DNA from: Phoronis australis
Lineage: Eukaryota; Phoronida; Phoronidae
Direction of reading: 5' to 3'
Length of the DNA: 64,000 nucleotides
NCBI GenBank assembly: GCA_002633005.1
Contig: NMRA01000016.1
Location: forward strand, 1,315,481 to 1,379,480
Part shown: positions 1 to 10,207 of the stretch, piece after piece
How positions within the stretch are numbered: position 1 is the stretch's first letter
How the letters are laid out: the number at the start of each line of letters is the position of its first letter
The notes under the pieces: model-generated
What the model was told of the DNA's origin: nothing
Seen by the model: the letters and a program-made list of their open reading frames with translations, nothing else
Databases searched by the model: none
Program-made: the position numbers and the translations under genes

Positions 1-64
1 GTGTGTTGTGTGTGTGTGTGCGTGTGTGTGTGCCTGCGTGTGTGCGTGGGCGTACGTGGGAGTG
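1..64. repeat. GT-rich microsatellite at window edge
   Basis: Interrupted (GT)n tract with GC and CC interruptions, continuing off the left edge. It is simple sequence with no coding content. Confidence 0.9.
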
Positions 65-1203
65 TGTCCTTCTGTAATTGTTTTTTCTTCACTAAATTAA
101 AAAAATGTTGAACTGCAAAGCGTAGCAAACTCTTTTTTTTACAAATAACAATAACTGAGTAGTGAGCGAGCTTCTTTAATAAAACAATGTCCCGAATGCT
201 TGAGCGCCCTAAAATAAACGAAAGCTTTCAACGCAAGAAACGCTGTTTTCTAAAATAATGGAAAAGTACACTTTCTGATGTAAGATAAGAAGAACACTTC
301 TTTCCACCTTCTCGTATTCAGGATCATTCATGATATAACATCACACAGTAGCTGTTACCGACCTTCAAAACTTAATGGGAGTTGACCATTTTGTCATCGT
401 AGTGTACTTTTCTCAATCTCAGTGTTGTCTTCATTTGAATAAAATGACCTGCGGATTTCATGAAATCGATCACATTTTCCGATAGCAAGAGAAACGCAGG
501 GCGTTGCAGATTGAAATGCGTCCACTGTGTGCTTCGCGTGCAGGGGATGATCATTATTATTTTAAAAATTCCCATTCTCATGAAAACACGTGGAAGATAT
601 TGAGGTGGGCGCGAAAAAGAAACAAAATTGCCTCCCTGTTGCGCCCTATTTGACAGATCTGTTCGGAAATCTTAGTTAGCTGCCCTCTCCTCAATGAGAA
701 CGCATCTGATAAGCGCCATTAAGTACATCAAAGTAAAAAATCTTGGTAGATACTGAGGTTCCAGTGATTCCCCATAGCAAGTGTCCACAGCAGAAGTTGC
801 TTCCACAAACCGTGCAAAAATATCCTTGAATCTAGCGTAAAAGATGATAATTCATATGTTCTTGATATTCGGGATTTAATTCAAGTTGATATGTTCTGCG
901 AATGACCACATAAACAACTATTTCATTTGTGTGATTATTTTGCTTTGATATCTATCCGGAACGTGTCAGTAGTGTGACCTTAATATAGTTGTCAAAGTGA
1001 TTCTAAGCAACTGTGGTAAGACTCAAAGCTACTATATTGCTGTCGACAAAGTCACCGCCATCGATACCACCTAAAAGGTAGCTTAATTATTTTAAAGCTT
1101 TGCTGAGCCAAAAAGTACCAATAGTAAATCATATTTGAGAGATGCGACGGACAGTCAGACAAGTCACGACACCTATCGCTACAGCTGCAAGTTTAATCTC
1201 TGA
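65..1203. other. no recognisable feature
   Basis: AT-rich non-coding DNA. The only open frame above 60 codons (372-581, minus) has no recognisable motif and looks like chance. No repeat partner elsewhere in the window was spotted. Confidence 0.5.
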
Positions 1204-1500
1204 TTGGACGGAGAAATAACTGCATTTGAAATTTGTAGCACAATTGAAGAGCTGCCTAATGGTAAAGCTACTGGAATCGACGGACTAATACTTGAAATGA
1301 TTAAAGATACTAAAAGAGCTTTTAATCCAATCTCGCATCGTTTGTTTAATTCAATTTTCCGGACTGGGAATTACCCACAAATGTGGTGTGATGCGTGGTC
1401 TCAATGACAAAAATAACTATGGATGCATCAGGGTTTAGAAAACGTAACTGTGGTCAAGATCAAATTTTTGCATATTTGCAATGCATCAAAAGCACATTGA
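1204..1500 (+). pseudogene. non-LTR retrotransposon reverse-transcriptase fragment, frameshifted
   Basis: The first frame reads EELPNGKATGIDGLILEMIK and then an LFN...F.TGNYPQMWCDAW stretch. This is the RT finger/palm start typical of CR1/L2/RTE-like LINEs (consensus LKNGKAPGIDGI..E..K ... LFN.I...G..P..W). At about 1405 homology moves by one base into a frame reading NDKNNYGCIRV then stop, matching the NYRGISV block. It moves again to GFRKRNCGQDQIFAYLQ (from about 1432), matching the GFR.G..T.DQIF block. The order of blocks is right, but two frame changes and stops show a dead, truncated copy of about 100 codons. No catalytic YADD block is present. The clade cannot be fixed from so short a piece. 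Confidence 0.82.
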
Positions 1501-1616
1501 CAGGGGCCCGTTTCATGAATTTTTTTTTCGGTCTTAAATTTTTCCAAAATCGGGCTAACTTAAGACCAAAATGTCTTAGTCTCGTGTCATGAAATTTCTT
1601 AAGACCTTTAAGGGGG
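1500..1616. repeat. possible small palindromic element next to the RT relic
   Basis: TTTCATGA (about 1511) and TCATGAAA (about 1588) are inverted, as are GGTCTTAAATTT (about 1531) and AATTTCTTAAGACC (about 1594). The piece directly follows the last recognisable RT block and starts with GGGGCCCG, a common kind of MITE end. Terminal repeats do not align end to end, so this may be a decayed MITE or chance. Confidence 0.35.
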
Positions 1617-1799
1617 CGTTTTTTGATTAAATTCATTTTTAGGTTGCAAAAAAGTTACACTACCAAAATCAGTCTTTTAAAAGAGTGATTTTGGCTGTGC
1701 AACTTTTTGAGTTTCTTCCGTATGCTGTGAAATTCGGTGAAATACGGGAATAAATAACATCGCCTTGAATAGAGTAAACGGAACTCTTCTGTCTGCATT

Positions 1800-2212
1800 T
1801 CATGGAAAAATAATTCTAATTTATCACCAAGCAGACTCCAAACTTACCGCCACCGATCTCGGTAAGGTGGCCTACCGAACTTTGAAGAATACGGTACAAT
1901 CAAAATTTTTATAAATCCGTAGTAGCGAAATAAACAACTCATTTGTTTAAAAACTCAAATGTATTTGCAAGGGCTTTACATCAAATTTTGATAATTTATT
2001 GGTGTATAACGACGAATTCAAGCGATAAGCTGACACCTTTAAGAGTCTTGTGAACTGCTGAGCAGACTGTGTTAGAACCTGTAACGTCATTTTCAGCACT
2101 GCCGTCTGCCGTCTTGTGTCAGATAAAAGAATTGAACTTGCGAGTGGAACTACTTGATGTAAATTGATACAAAATACGTTGTTTTGGTGGCATTTTCCTT
2201 TAAGGTTATGCA
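1800..2212 (+). repeat. dispersed repeat family 1, copy 1
   Basis: Aligns in the same orientation with 4440-4855 through many shared blocks: ATAAATCCGTA.AGCGAAATAAA, GGGCTTTACATC.AA.TTTGAT, TTTATTGGTGT, TCAAGCGATAAGCTGACACC, TGTGAACTGCTGA.CAGACTG, CTCCGTCTGCCGTC and AAATTGATACAAA. Both copies end in ATGC/ATTTTCCTTTAA. A matching end (TTAAAGGAGAATGCCACC) occurs in reverse at about 3176. This suggests a TTAA-flanked element ending in AGGAG.ATGCCACC. No protein coding is seen. Confidence 0.8.
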
Positions 2213-2329
2213 GTACCTTATCTACAAGTCCTTGTACTAAGCAAAACACCTAAAACTATTCATTTTAAAGAGACCTGGAACGCGATAAACTACATTGCAA
2301 TATTGAAAGTGGTTCTTTGCCAATGGAAC

Positions 2330-2560
2330 AGAATTTAAGCTGCTCACCAGGTATTTTTAGGGTTTGTCCTTAAATATTTCTGTTGATATCAAAGCATTTT
2401 CTTTTAGTTTCAAAATTCAAAAAACAACCTGTCAACTGCTCGCCACTTCGTCGATTTTTCTCCTACAAGGCAAAGCACGTCTCCTTATTTGGTATGGCAA
2501 GACATAAACGTAACACATTTCTCTTATATGGAAAATGTGACCTTTGACCTCAAGTGACTT
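2330..2560 (+). repeat. dispersed repeat family 2, copy 1
   Basis: The reverse complement of this stretch matches 51320-51600. Shared blocks include the CTGTCAACTGCTCGCCACTTCG region, the GGAGACGT..CTTATTTGGTATGG region and the GGAAAATGTGACCTTTG region. A shorter third piece with CTCAACTGCTCGTCGCTTCCTCGATTTT lies at 41395-41465. It is an unclassified dispersed repeat with no coding. Confidence 0.75.
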
Positions 2561-2687
2561 CAAACAATTGACTGTGAGCGCATTTATCATAAGTGGGAGG
2601 GAGATTAGAAACTCTGTGGTAACAACGTAGTTTTTCCTTCGCGCGTATTTCAAAGTCGTGAGTTTTGGAAAGTGAATTATAGACGTT

Positions 2688-3052
2688 GTGACAAATAAAA
2701 CAGCCATGGGTAGCAACTAGTGCGCATGTTCACAAGGCCGCTGACAACATTTTCAGAACGCTTACATCAACTAAAAGAGCAACATTATGTATATACTACT
2801 CCAGGAGTACGCTGATTGGGTACAACAAAAATAGGTCAAACTTTCAAGGGGCCTTCCAACCATGTGTTTTTGACCTCGTCACTTGAGGTCGAACTCTGGA
2901 CAGCTGGATATGATCGCAAATTACCGTCAGAAGCATTTATGTTTACTCTGCCTCTAATGTTGCTGTTTTTAGTTGATGTAAGTGTTCTAAAAATGTTGTC
3001 AGCGGCCTTGTGAGCATGCACATTAATTGCCACCCATGGATGTTTTTGTCAC
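2688..3052. mobile_element. hairpin MITE-like element with ~100 bp inverted arms
   Basis: The left arm (2688-2788) and right arm (2954-3052) are reverse complements with few mismatches. For example, CAAGGCCGCTGACAACATTT (left) is mirrored by AAATGTTGTCAGCGGCCTTG (right). The central loop is about 165 bp. The short open frames on both strands here are by-products of the inverted arms. Target-site duplication and superfamily are not evident. Confidence 0.75.
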
Positions 3053-3059
3053 TACGCTT

Positions 3060-4270
3060 TGCCATGAATGTTGGCGATTGAAATCGGAAAATCTGGGAAA
3101 AGTATTTTTTATTGGTTTCGATGTCAACAAATGGAAGTAGTGAAAGTGTTGATTTCGCAGATAAAATGTTTGACTTAAAGGAGAATGCCACCCGATTTAA
3201 TTAGTCTTTTTTACCGTCTTAATCGGTCTATATTCACATCGCCTCGCATACGTCGACCTTACCTTGCCAAGAGGTGTCGCATTAACCTGTGAGGAAGGTA
3301 AGAAACGACGCTAGCGACGTCAGTGGTTCATATGTATAGTGAATGCCGGTATGTTGCGGTGCATCGTTCCCGCTTGTCCGAACTAAGCAGCCGCGAGGAA
3401 AGCGGGTATATCGTTTTTTTTTTTACTTCCTCGAGAGTCCGAAATGCTTAGAAAGTGGCTCAGGGTAGTGAAGAATGAAATGTACGCTGTAAATAGCAAG
3501 TATGAGGCCATGAAACATCTCCGAGTCTGTGGCCTGCAGACGTCGACAATGGCTGAAGAATGCCGGCTTACCAAATAATTCCATACGTTCCGTTGTCTGA
3601 GCTTGTTCACGGCGCCTATCTAGTATTTCTTCATCACTGTATTCCTGTTCGAATTGATAGCCTGTAAATCTTAACGATCCACCTGCGAAGTCGGGACTGA
3701 TGAGCTCTAGCTCGTCCTAAGTCGGGATTGCGAGTTGCCATTACTGAGCGTTCTGTTTCAAAATGAATTATTCTCACCCTAACCAATACTTTTATAAAAC
3801 TGAAACAAAGTCTGTCTCATTAGATGCAATATGCAATGCCTTTGGGTGTTCGTGAGTGCAAATGATTTGAGAAGCCATCAATGAATAAATCACTGCGTTA
3901 CCGGCTTTAGGTGCAATAAAACTAAATGACGGGACACCGAGGCCGTGTGAGCTCATGCTAATTTAGTGTTTGCTGGCAGAAACTGTTATGAAACAACTCG
4001 ATTTCCATCCCACGGCCAGGAGTTAGGGGAATCTTTATTTACATTTACATTACTCAAATAATGATTGTCAATGTACAACTTATGCCCTGACGGTGCCTGT
4101 GGCCAAAGCGGAACCTGAATTCGGCGGCCCCCGACGAGTAAGTAGATTTGCAGTTTCGTGGCTAATTCACCAACATAATCACGTGCACACTGCTTTGGCT
4201 CACTAGTATAGTATTTTCTTGACTGGAAGTTTAGTTTCCACTGAACTTTGGCTGGTTTATGTTCGTGATG
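3060..4270. other. no recognisable gene; one element end at ~3176
   Basis: Unassigned DNA. TTAAAGGAGAATGCCACC at about 3176 matches, in reverse orientation, the right ends of repeat family 1 copies (about 2212 and 4855), so a solo end or inverted copy of that family may start here. The 134-codon open frame at 3986-4390 (minus) has no recognised motif. Confidence 0.4.
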
Positions 4271-4280
4271 TCTGATCAGT

Positions 4281-4371
4281 TTCCGAGCCACTGGCCGGGA
4301 TAACGAGTCAATCCGGGCCCGGCCGCGACGGGCCTGATCGGGCTCCGAGCCACTGGCCAGGATAACAAGCG
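4281..4371 (+). repeat. short direct duplication, 63 bp apart
   Basis: TCCGAGCCACTGGCC.GGAT followed by AAC.AG occurs at about 4282 and again at about 4346, separated by a very GC-rich stretch (GGGCCCGGCCGCGACGGGCC) that stands out from the AT-rich surroundings. Confidence 0.7.
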
Positions 4372-4439
4372 TTTTGTGTTTAGAAATCAAAAGATCACAA
4401 GTCTAAACAACACAGATCTAGGTTCTCCTGTCAGTATCT

Positions 4440-4855
4440 CACGGAAAAATACTTCGAAATTATCTCCGAACAGACCCCAAACTCCTGCTACGCACCTTAT
4501 TGGCCTGCCGAACTTTGCAGGCTACGGTGTGTCCAAATACCTATAAATCCGTAAGAGCGAAATAAAACAACACGTTTTTATAAGATCTCGGTGTATTTTT
4601 AAGGGTTTTACATCGAAGTTTGATGATTTATTGGTGTTAAGCAGTGACTTCAAGCGATAAGCTGACACCAGTAACCCGTGTTGTGAACTGCTGAACAGAC
4701 TGCGTTTGAAACCGATGACGTTATTGGATAATTTCAACAACTCCGTCTGCCGTCATGTGTCAGGTAACGCAACCGTACGTGTCGTTATGGAGTAGAACTA
4801 CTCGATCTAAATTGATACAAATTAGGTTGTTTTTTGCGTGGCATGCTCCTTTAAA
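4440..4855 (+). repeat. dispersed repeat family 1, copy 2
   Basis: Second direct copy of the 1800-2212 repeat, carrying all the shared blocks in the same order and ending in ATGCTCCTTTAA. By eye the two copies are perhaps 70-75% identical, so both are old. Confidence 0.8.
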
Positions 4856-4989
4856 TTTCTGTGAGGTTTGACACGCTTGGAGCTTTTCCGGAAGTACCTG
4901 GCAGGCGGCCATATTGGATAGCAGTCGTATACCTTTCTCTTTATTTATATACTATCCTCTAGGGCTGATCAAAGGTGGCTGTGGTTATA

Positions 4990-5243
4990 CAAACGGCCTC
5001 TCTAGTGATACTCTACAATTCATATAAATATTTGATGTTTATAATAATTCCATAATTAGTCGTTCTCATCAGTATATAGCTCATCCTACAATTTCCTTAC
5101 TTTTAATTATTTTTAGTTATTAATATTAATATTGTATACCTTGTTCTTGTTTATTGTCTTAGAGCGGCATATGGTAGACAAGTTATGCTTAACATGCTTT
5201 TTATCTACTCTCAATAAAAAATTACCTTATCTTATCTTATCCT
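4990..5243 (+). mobile_element. LINE 3' end with (CTTAT)n tail
   Basis: An AT-rich 3' UTR-like stretch contains a GGCATATGGTAGACAAGTT block and CTCAATAAAAAATTACC, and ends in CTTATCTTATCTTATC. A 3' UTR carrying AATAAA and ending in a short tandem tail rather than poly-A is characteristic of CR1/L2-type LINEs in many invertebrates. No coding part is attached, so this is a strongly 5'-truncated copy. Confidence 0.65.
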
Positions 5244-5249
5244 CAGCCC

Positions 5250-5620
5250 AACTCACGAGACAGGTGAGGGTCACTTCATACTACTGTATGCTTCCTTCAC
5301 AAGAGAGCTATCTCTGTGTACATTTTGTCACAGCCATTTTGTACATACAATCTTGATATAGTTCGCCCAGAATCCGTGTTTGTTTATTGCCGAGGGCTAA
5401 CAGTATTCATATACGAGCCAGAAATGTGAAAACGTGGCTGACCTGGCAAACCCTACAAGTAATCACCGGTTTGTGACAATCGTGAATTTGTTGGGAATGG
5501 CATAATTCCAACTATTCAACTATTTAGAGGCGACGTTTCAAAAAGAATTGGATTTTGAATCCTGTTACTCTCCCCTCCACTTACATCGGAACCGAAAATG
5601 AATTGGCTTCTTTACTCTAC
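5250..5620. other. no recognisable feature
   Basis: Unassigned DNA between a LINE tail and the 185 bp direct repeat. Confidence 0.4.
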
Positions 5621-5622
5621 CT

Positions 5623-5807
5623 AATTAGATGATGGGCGAAAAGTTGACTTTTTATCAAATTTCGATTACTTGGGTCACGTGACGGTGGCTTTTAGTTAAA
5701 TTTAGCATAAAGTAAAGTACATCGATACTAAAACCACAGATGTAATTTGGAAAACTACGAAACAATTTTGTAAATTTCATTGCATTTTCGTTATGTAACT
5801 ATTGAGT
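5623..5807 (+). repeat. 185 bp near-exact direct repeat, copy 1, ending at an N
   Basis: Base-for-base match to 6061-6245, except C versus G within GATGGGSGAAAAG by eye. The repeat ends exactly one base before the undetermined base at 5808. See the second copy and the assembly-seam finding. Confidence 0.92.
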
Positions 5808-6060
5808 NGTCGTCAGCTTATACTCTGTGGTGGCATTACTGCGTCATTTTATCTTCACTTGAGAATGAAACAAGTATGTTTCGAAATATCGTGTGTCTTT
5901 TTAATTATGTCACTAGGTCAGTTACTGTATCTATGTTCAGTAGAGAGTAGAGTTTTGTTCAGAAAGTATGAACGCAACGGAATAAAGACCGTGAAAAATG
6001 AAAAGTGTCGTGTATTCAACACATTCTGTATAACAGAAAACTTGCTCCCGAAGTACAGTC

Positions 6061-6245
6061 AATTAGATGATGGGGGAAAAGTTGACTTTTTATCAAATTT
6101 CGATTACTTGGGTCACGTGACGGTGGCTTTTAGTTAAATTTAGCATAAAGTAAAGTACATCGATACTAAAACCACAGATGTAATTTGGAAAACTACGAAA
6201 CAATTTTGTAAATTTCATTGCATTTTCGTTATGTAACTATTGAGT
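6061..6245 (+). repeat. 185 bp near-exact direct repeat, copy 2
   Basis: Second copy, starting 438 bases after the first. The near-perfect identity contrasts with the 70-90% identity of all other repeats in this window. That points either to a very recent duplication or to two unmerged contig ends. Confidence 0.92.
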
Positions 6246-7555
6246 TTTTTATGACAATCATCAATGGCCAAACACTTGATAGAACAATTCCTAGCACTGT
6301 CGTGGAGAAGTATGCAAACACCCATCTCTGAGGTACGATTGTCCGGAATTGGTCACCATTGGACATTTTCCTAAGGCCCTGCATAACCTAAACGCCAGTT
6401 ATGGACGTGATAGATGGAATAAGTCAGCAGGAAAGGGCGTCAAATTTATTTCTGCTTAGGGACCCTAATGGTTTAGGACCGGCCGCGGGTGACAGTAAAC
6501 GGGGGTGGTCGACCATTGCGCAGAAGTGGCTCATGCTTTCCTTTCAAATTAGTTGTGTTTTACCGTATTTATTGTCAGGTCGTTCTTCAAATCATTCAGG
6601 CGGCTTTAGACCTGCCTTCCTCCGCAGGAATTAAGTTTTTGTTGAGTTCACTAATTGACATATAACCTTTGACCTAAACTTGTTCCTTACTCAGGTGAAA
6701 AGTGTGTGCTAGGTGTGATTAAATTGACAGTTTATTAGTGCACGGCGCTTCAGGCGGCACGTCGTAGCAAGCCAGCTTGAAAACTCTTAAACTGGTTTCA
6801 AACAATAACGATCTGTCAACTCAGTATCCCAAACCACATCTGAAATGACTAAGGAAGACTACTGAGACCAATTTTTAGACGACGAATGGTATTAACCATA
6901 TGTTCTCAAAGCCTTGTAAGTTTTTGTCTTAAACGCACAAAAATGAAATTCCTACACACTCGGCACATTTTGAGCAGTTCACGTTTTCCAACAAGACATC
7001 AATCACGGAAACTAATTCGTGTTTTTGTTGGACGATTTGTTCACTGGTACAGCCTCGTTTTGAAGTTGGTCAAAATTCAAACTCTCAGTCATCGATGGTC
7101 TTGGGAGCCGGAAATGCAGCAATAAAGACACAAGTGAAAGTCGCTTTGACAAATCTTTATTTTGCTTTAGTCGTCCGTACATTTAATGACCGGTGTCAGT
7201 TTCAAATGTCATCCATGTCGTTGACCAACTAATCCCTGAAAAACAAGTTTAAAACGCTAATTATGTATTTGCAATCTTTATATAGTGGAGCACAAACTGA
7301 AAGACACTTGCGGTGAGTACACACTGTGGCAGAGCGAAGAATTTTCGAAATACAGGTCAGAGTTATACATGCAGTTTTCGTTCGAAGAACAGATTTCCGG
7401 CAGCAGCGTCGACATGTTCCGTTAAAAAAAATATCACTGCAAAGTAATTTTCTCAACGTTGCGAAGCCGCCTGTGCCCAGTTGCATGAAACAGTCCCAAA
7501 AGGGAGTCAACTAACTTCCCTAAAGCTTTTGAGTATTTGTGTCATTCTTTATACA
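6246..7555. other. no recognisable feature
   Basis: Several 60-110 codon open frames (for example 6401-6634 plus and 7229-7510 minus) lack recognised motifs and overlap one another on opposite strands, which suggests chance. Confidence 0.4.
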
Positions 7556-7559
7556 CAGA

Positions 7560-7930
7560 TGTAATTTTTTTCCACCATTTTATCTTTATTATGAGGCCCT
7601 TTTCACTAATAGCATATTCTAGTAATATAACTAAAAACTGCGCCCTAATTAGCCCAATAGAAATGTATAGGGACTTAGTCCTCGAATTACGGGCGTTGCA
7701 TGAAAAGATCCCTATTTATTTTCAATAATATTGAGAATTTAAAGTAGAGTTCACTCTCAATTTGTATCAAAGCCACAACTTGACATGGTAATGAAACTAA
7801 AACAACACAAAAACAAGTGTTTTCGAGAAGTCCACAAATACGCAGTAGATTTAGGGAATTTAGTTGAGTCCCTGTTTTACGCAACTGGGCATTGATGATT
7901 GACTGGTTCACGCTCTAAATTCGTCACCCT
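7560..7930 (+). repeat. diverged local duplication, copy 1
   Basis: Blocks here recur in order at 8440-9080: TTTATCTTTA..ATG, the ATTCTAGTAATA block, TTCAATAA.A.TGAGAATTTAA, GTAGA.TTCAC.CTC and GCAGTA.ATTTAG followed by GAGTCCCT. The second copy is longer because of about 200-300 bp of extra sequence in its middle. Confidence 0.7.
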
Positions 7931-8439
7931 CTGTCAAATTTCACACACAAAACTGCAAGAACCTCTCTCTAAATAGAGACAGAGAGAACAGATTTGAGTT
8001 ACCAGATTCATGGTCAAGCGCCTTGCAGCTTTTGTCTATCATGAACACCGGTACAGAGCAATGAAATTTTGGCGCGAACCAGTCAGTCATCAATCCCCAA
8101 TAGAAAGAGCGAGGCGGCTCTAAAACGTCGGGAAAGCAAGTTTGCAGAAAGTTTCAGAAGTTTCACCTCGATAAGTTTATGTTAATCTCCCCCGTCTGAA
8201 ATGGCCCCGCGTTTGTGGGGTCAAGTTATAATCATTTATAACACAAACGTTTAAAACGAAGGCAGATATTTCTCAAATCAGGACAATAACTACGAGTTAA
8301 ATTATTCCCAATTCCTGTACCCTAGGGTTCTAATCAACAGGTTTAGGCTCGACTCAGACTTGCACTCAGAACTTAGTCAATCAACTAAGTTCCCTCAATC
8401 GTCTCCGTAGGTGTGTCGTTCATAACTCACTTGTGTAAT

Positions 8440-9080
8440 CCTTTTCGATCATCTTTATCTTTACCATGCTGCCTTTTGATTAATGACAAATTCTAGTAAT
8501 ACAAATAAACAACCTTTGTTTAATGAAAAGAAAATGAGCCCATCTGTTAGGCTTGCAATGTGAAATAACTCGAAACTTTTCATTCTTTGCATGCAGTTTT
8601 TGACAAGAGTGAAGAAAGAGTGACGAGTCCATTGACGTGTGTTCTGATAGGCAAACCTCAGTGAGAACTGTTCTGTTCCACCTAATTGCTGCGTTTGATC
8701 TTCTTTAGTGGTAATACAACAGTTGAATTTGCTGAACAGGAGAAAAACGCTATTCCGAGCATTCACATGCAAGCAAGAATACCGGGAGTTCCCGAGTATT
8801 TACGCGGGTATTTACGAGGTAATCGTGTGAATGTATCTATAGTCCCAAAATTATGGTCGTTGTTTTAACAGTTCCCTAGTTTTGTTCAATAACAGTGAGA
8901 ATTTAAGGTAGACTTCACACTCGATTCGACTTTTATACACCAACTGAACTAACTGAAAACGGCATGACAAAAGATAATCGGTGTATTTACACGTCCAAAA
9001 CTCTGCAGTAAATTTAGCCGAGTCCCTACTTGGATCACTTTCAGGAAGGCAGCCAGGCATTGGTTCCGAATTATCGTTCA
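8440..9080 (+). repeat. diverged local duplication, copy 2
   Basis: Second copy of the 7560-7930 unit with an internal expansion around 8540-8860. It may be two members of one dispersed family or an old segmental duplication. No coding function is recognised. Confidence 0.65.
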
Positions 9081-10100
9081 TCACCATCTTGCACACGCTG
9101 CCTTGCTGTTCAATAAGCTGCACTAGATTCTGCACTATACGATAAGTCATGTGATATCAGGATTGAAGTTAGAAGCTGTCTTGCGGCTAGAAGAAATACA
9201 CGGCAATGTCACCCGTAATCTCGCGAAGTCGTGATTTTCCAGCGAGGTTCTAGCGTTGTTAATTCTACCCAGTATTGGAAAAGTAGAACAAAAAACTTTC
9301 AGTCTTAAATCTAAGTTTTGTAAGGATCTTGGCTAATAGTCACATAATATGCGTTGGTGTACGATTTTCTCCAGCCCCACCCATATATGACGCTGTGGTA
9401 CTCAGATCGAACGAGGCCATTTTACTCGTGGGGTGTGGGGAGCTGACCGTAACACAAAACCGCACCACTTGCAACCAAGAAAGAGGTGATTTGTGCTAAG
9501 TTGCCGTACAGTGTTGTTACGTACATGTACGTTTGTGTCGCTTTTGGAACAAACATTTCCAAAATTGCTGGGGTTGGGTGCTGTTTTAAATAGTGAGGCA
9601 CAGTTTTCAAAAAGGTCGAGAACCAGTTATTATATTTTCCTTGATTTTGTATTGCTTTATACTTACCATGGTAAACACTCGCACTGTCCATTGGTACACA
9701 CTGGTTGTTTTTGCTGTGGAATGCATAGATCCCAGCAATCAAAAGTCTGTTGCGTAGTACATCGGCGTGTTCTTTGCAGTGCAACTGAAATAGAGGGCAT
9801 AATTCACTTGTAAAATACGCTTGTGCTTCATTAGTGTTTTTTTGTAGCTGATTTCGTTTTCCTGGTGACGTTTTTTTATTTTTATCTTTGATCCTGTCCC
9901 AGGGGCGCTTAAGTCTCCTGAACCCTCCCCCAAATAGATCCGTCTCTGCAACAGTAGGACATTCTCTACAGGGGGACAATCACAATTAACTACCACACTG
10001 TGACACACAGAACCTGGGACACATACAACCCCGTCCAATGCACAGAAACCTGACACACAGAGCCCCGATATGCATAAAACGACGGTACACATAAAAATTT
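9081..10100. other. no recognisable gene
   Basis: Open frames of 185 codons (9422-9979, minus) and 106 codons (9493-9813, plus) overlap on opposite strands and show no known motif. The longer one is Cys- and Lys-rich only locally and has no clear splice context. Confidence 0.4.
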
Positions 10101-10102
10101 TA

Positions 10103-10207
10103 CAGGGGAGGAGAAAAACGCCCTCCCGACCTCCCCGAGCGTGACGCTACGCGACTCGGATTCGCGCGAAGTCTAAAACCCCTTACTGAAAACGTGGTCT
10201 GCCACTG
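10103..10207 (+). mobile_element. hAT-like MITE, subfamily 2
   Basis: Begins CAGGGGAGG and ends GTCTGCCACTG. The body, with GGAGAAAA.C.CCCTC.CGACC and a GGCGCTACGC-like block, resembles 44682-44814. Its end (CCTTACTGAAAACGT followed by GCCACTG) matches 29435-29516. Imperfect CAG.GG.....CC.CTG ends are typical of hAT-type non-autonomous elements; no transposase is present. Confidence 0.6.

Noticed and set aside
3986-4390. 134-codon minus-strand open frame as a gene
   Set aside because: Low-complexity, GC-rich at its start because of a local direct duplication; no recognised domain.
9422-9979. 185-codon minus-strand open frame as a gene
   Set aside because: No motif, overlaps a 106-codon plus-strand frame, no supporting splice or start context; length alone is not convincing.
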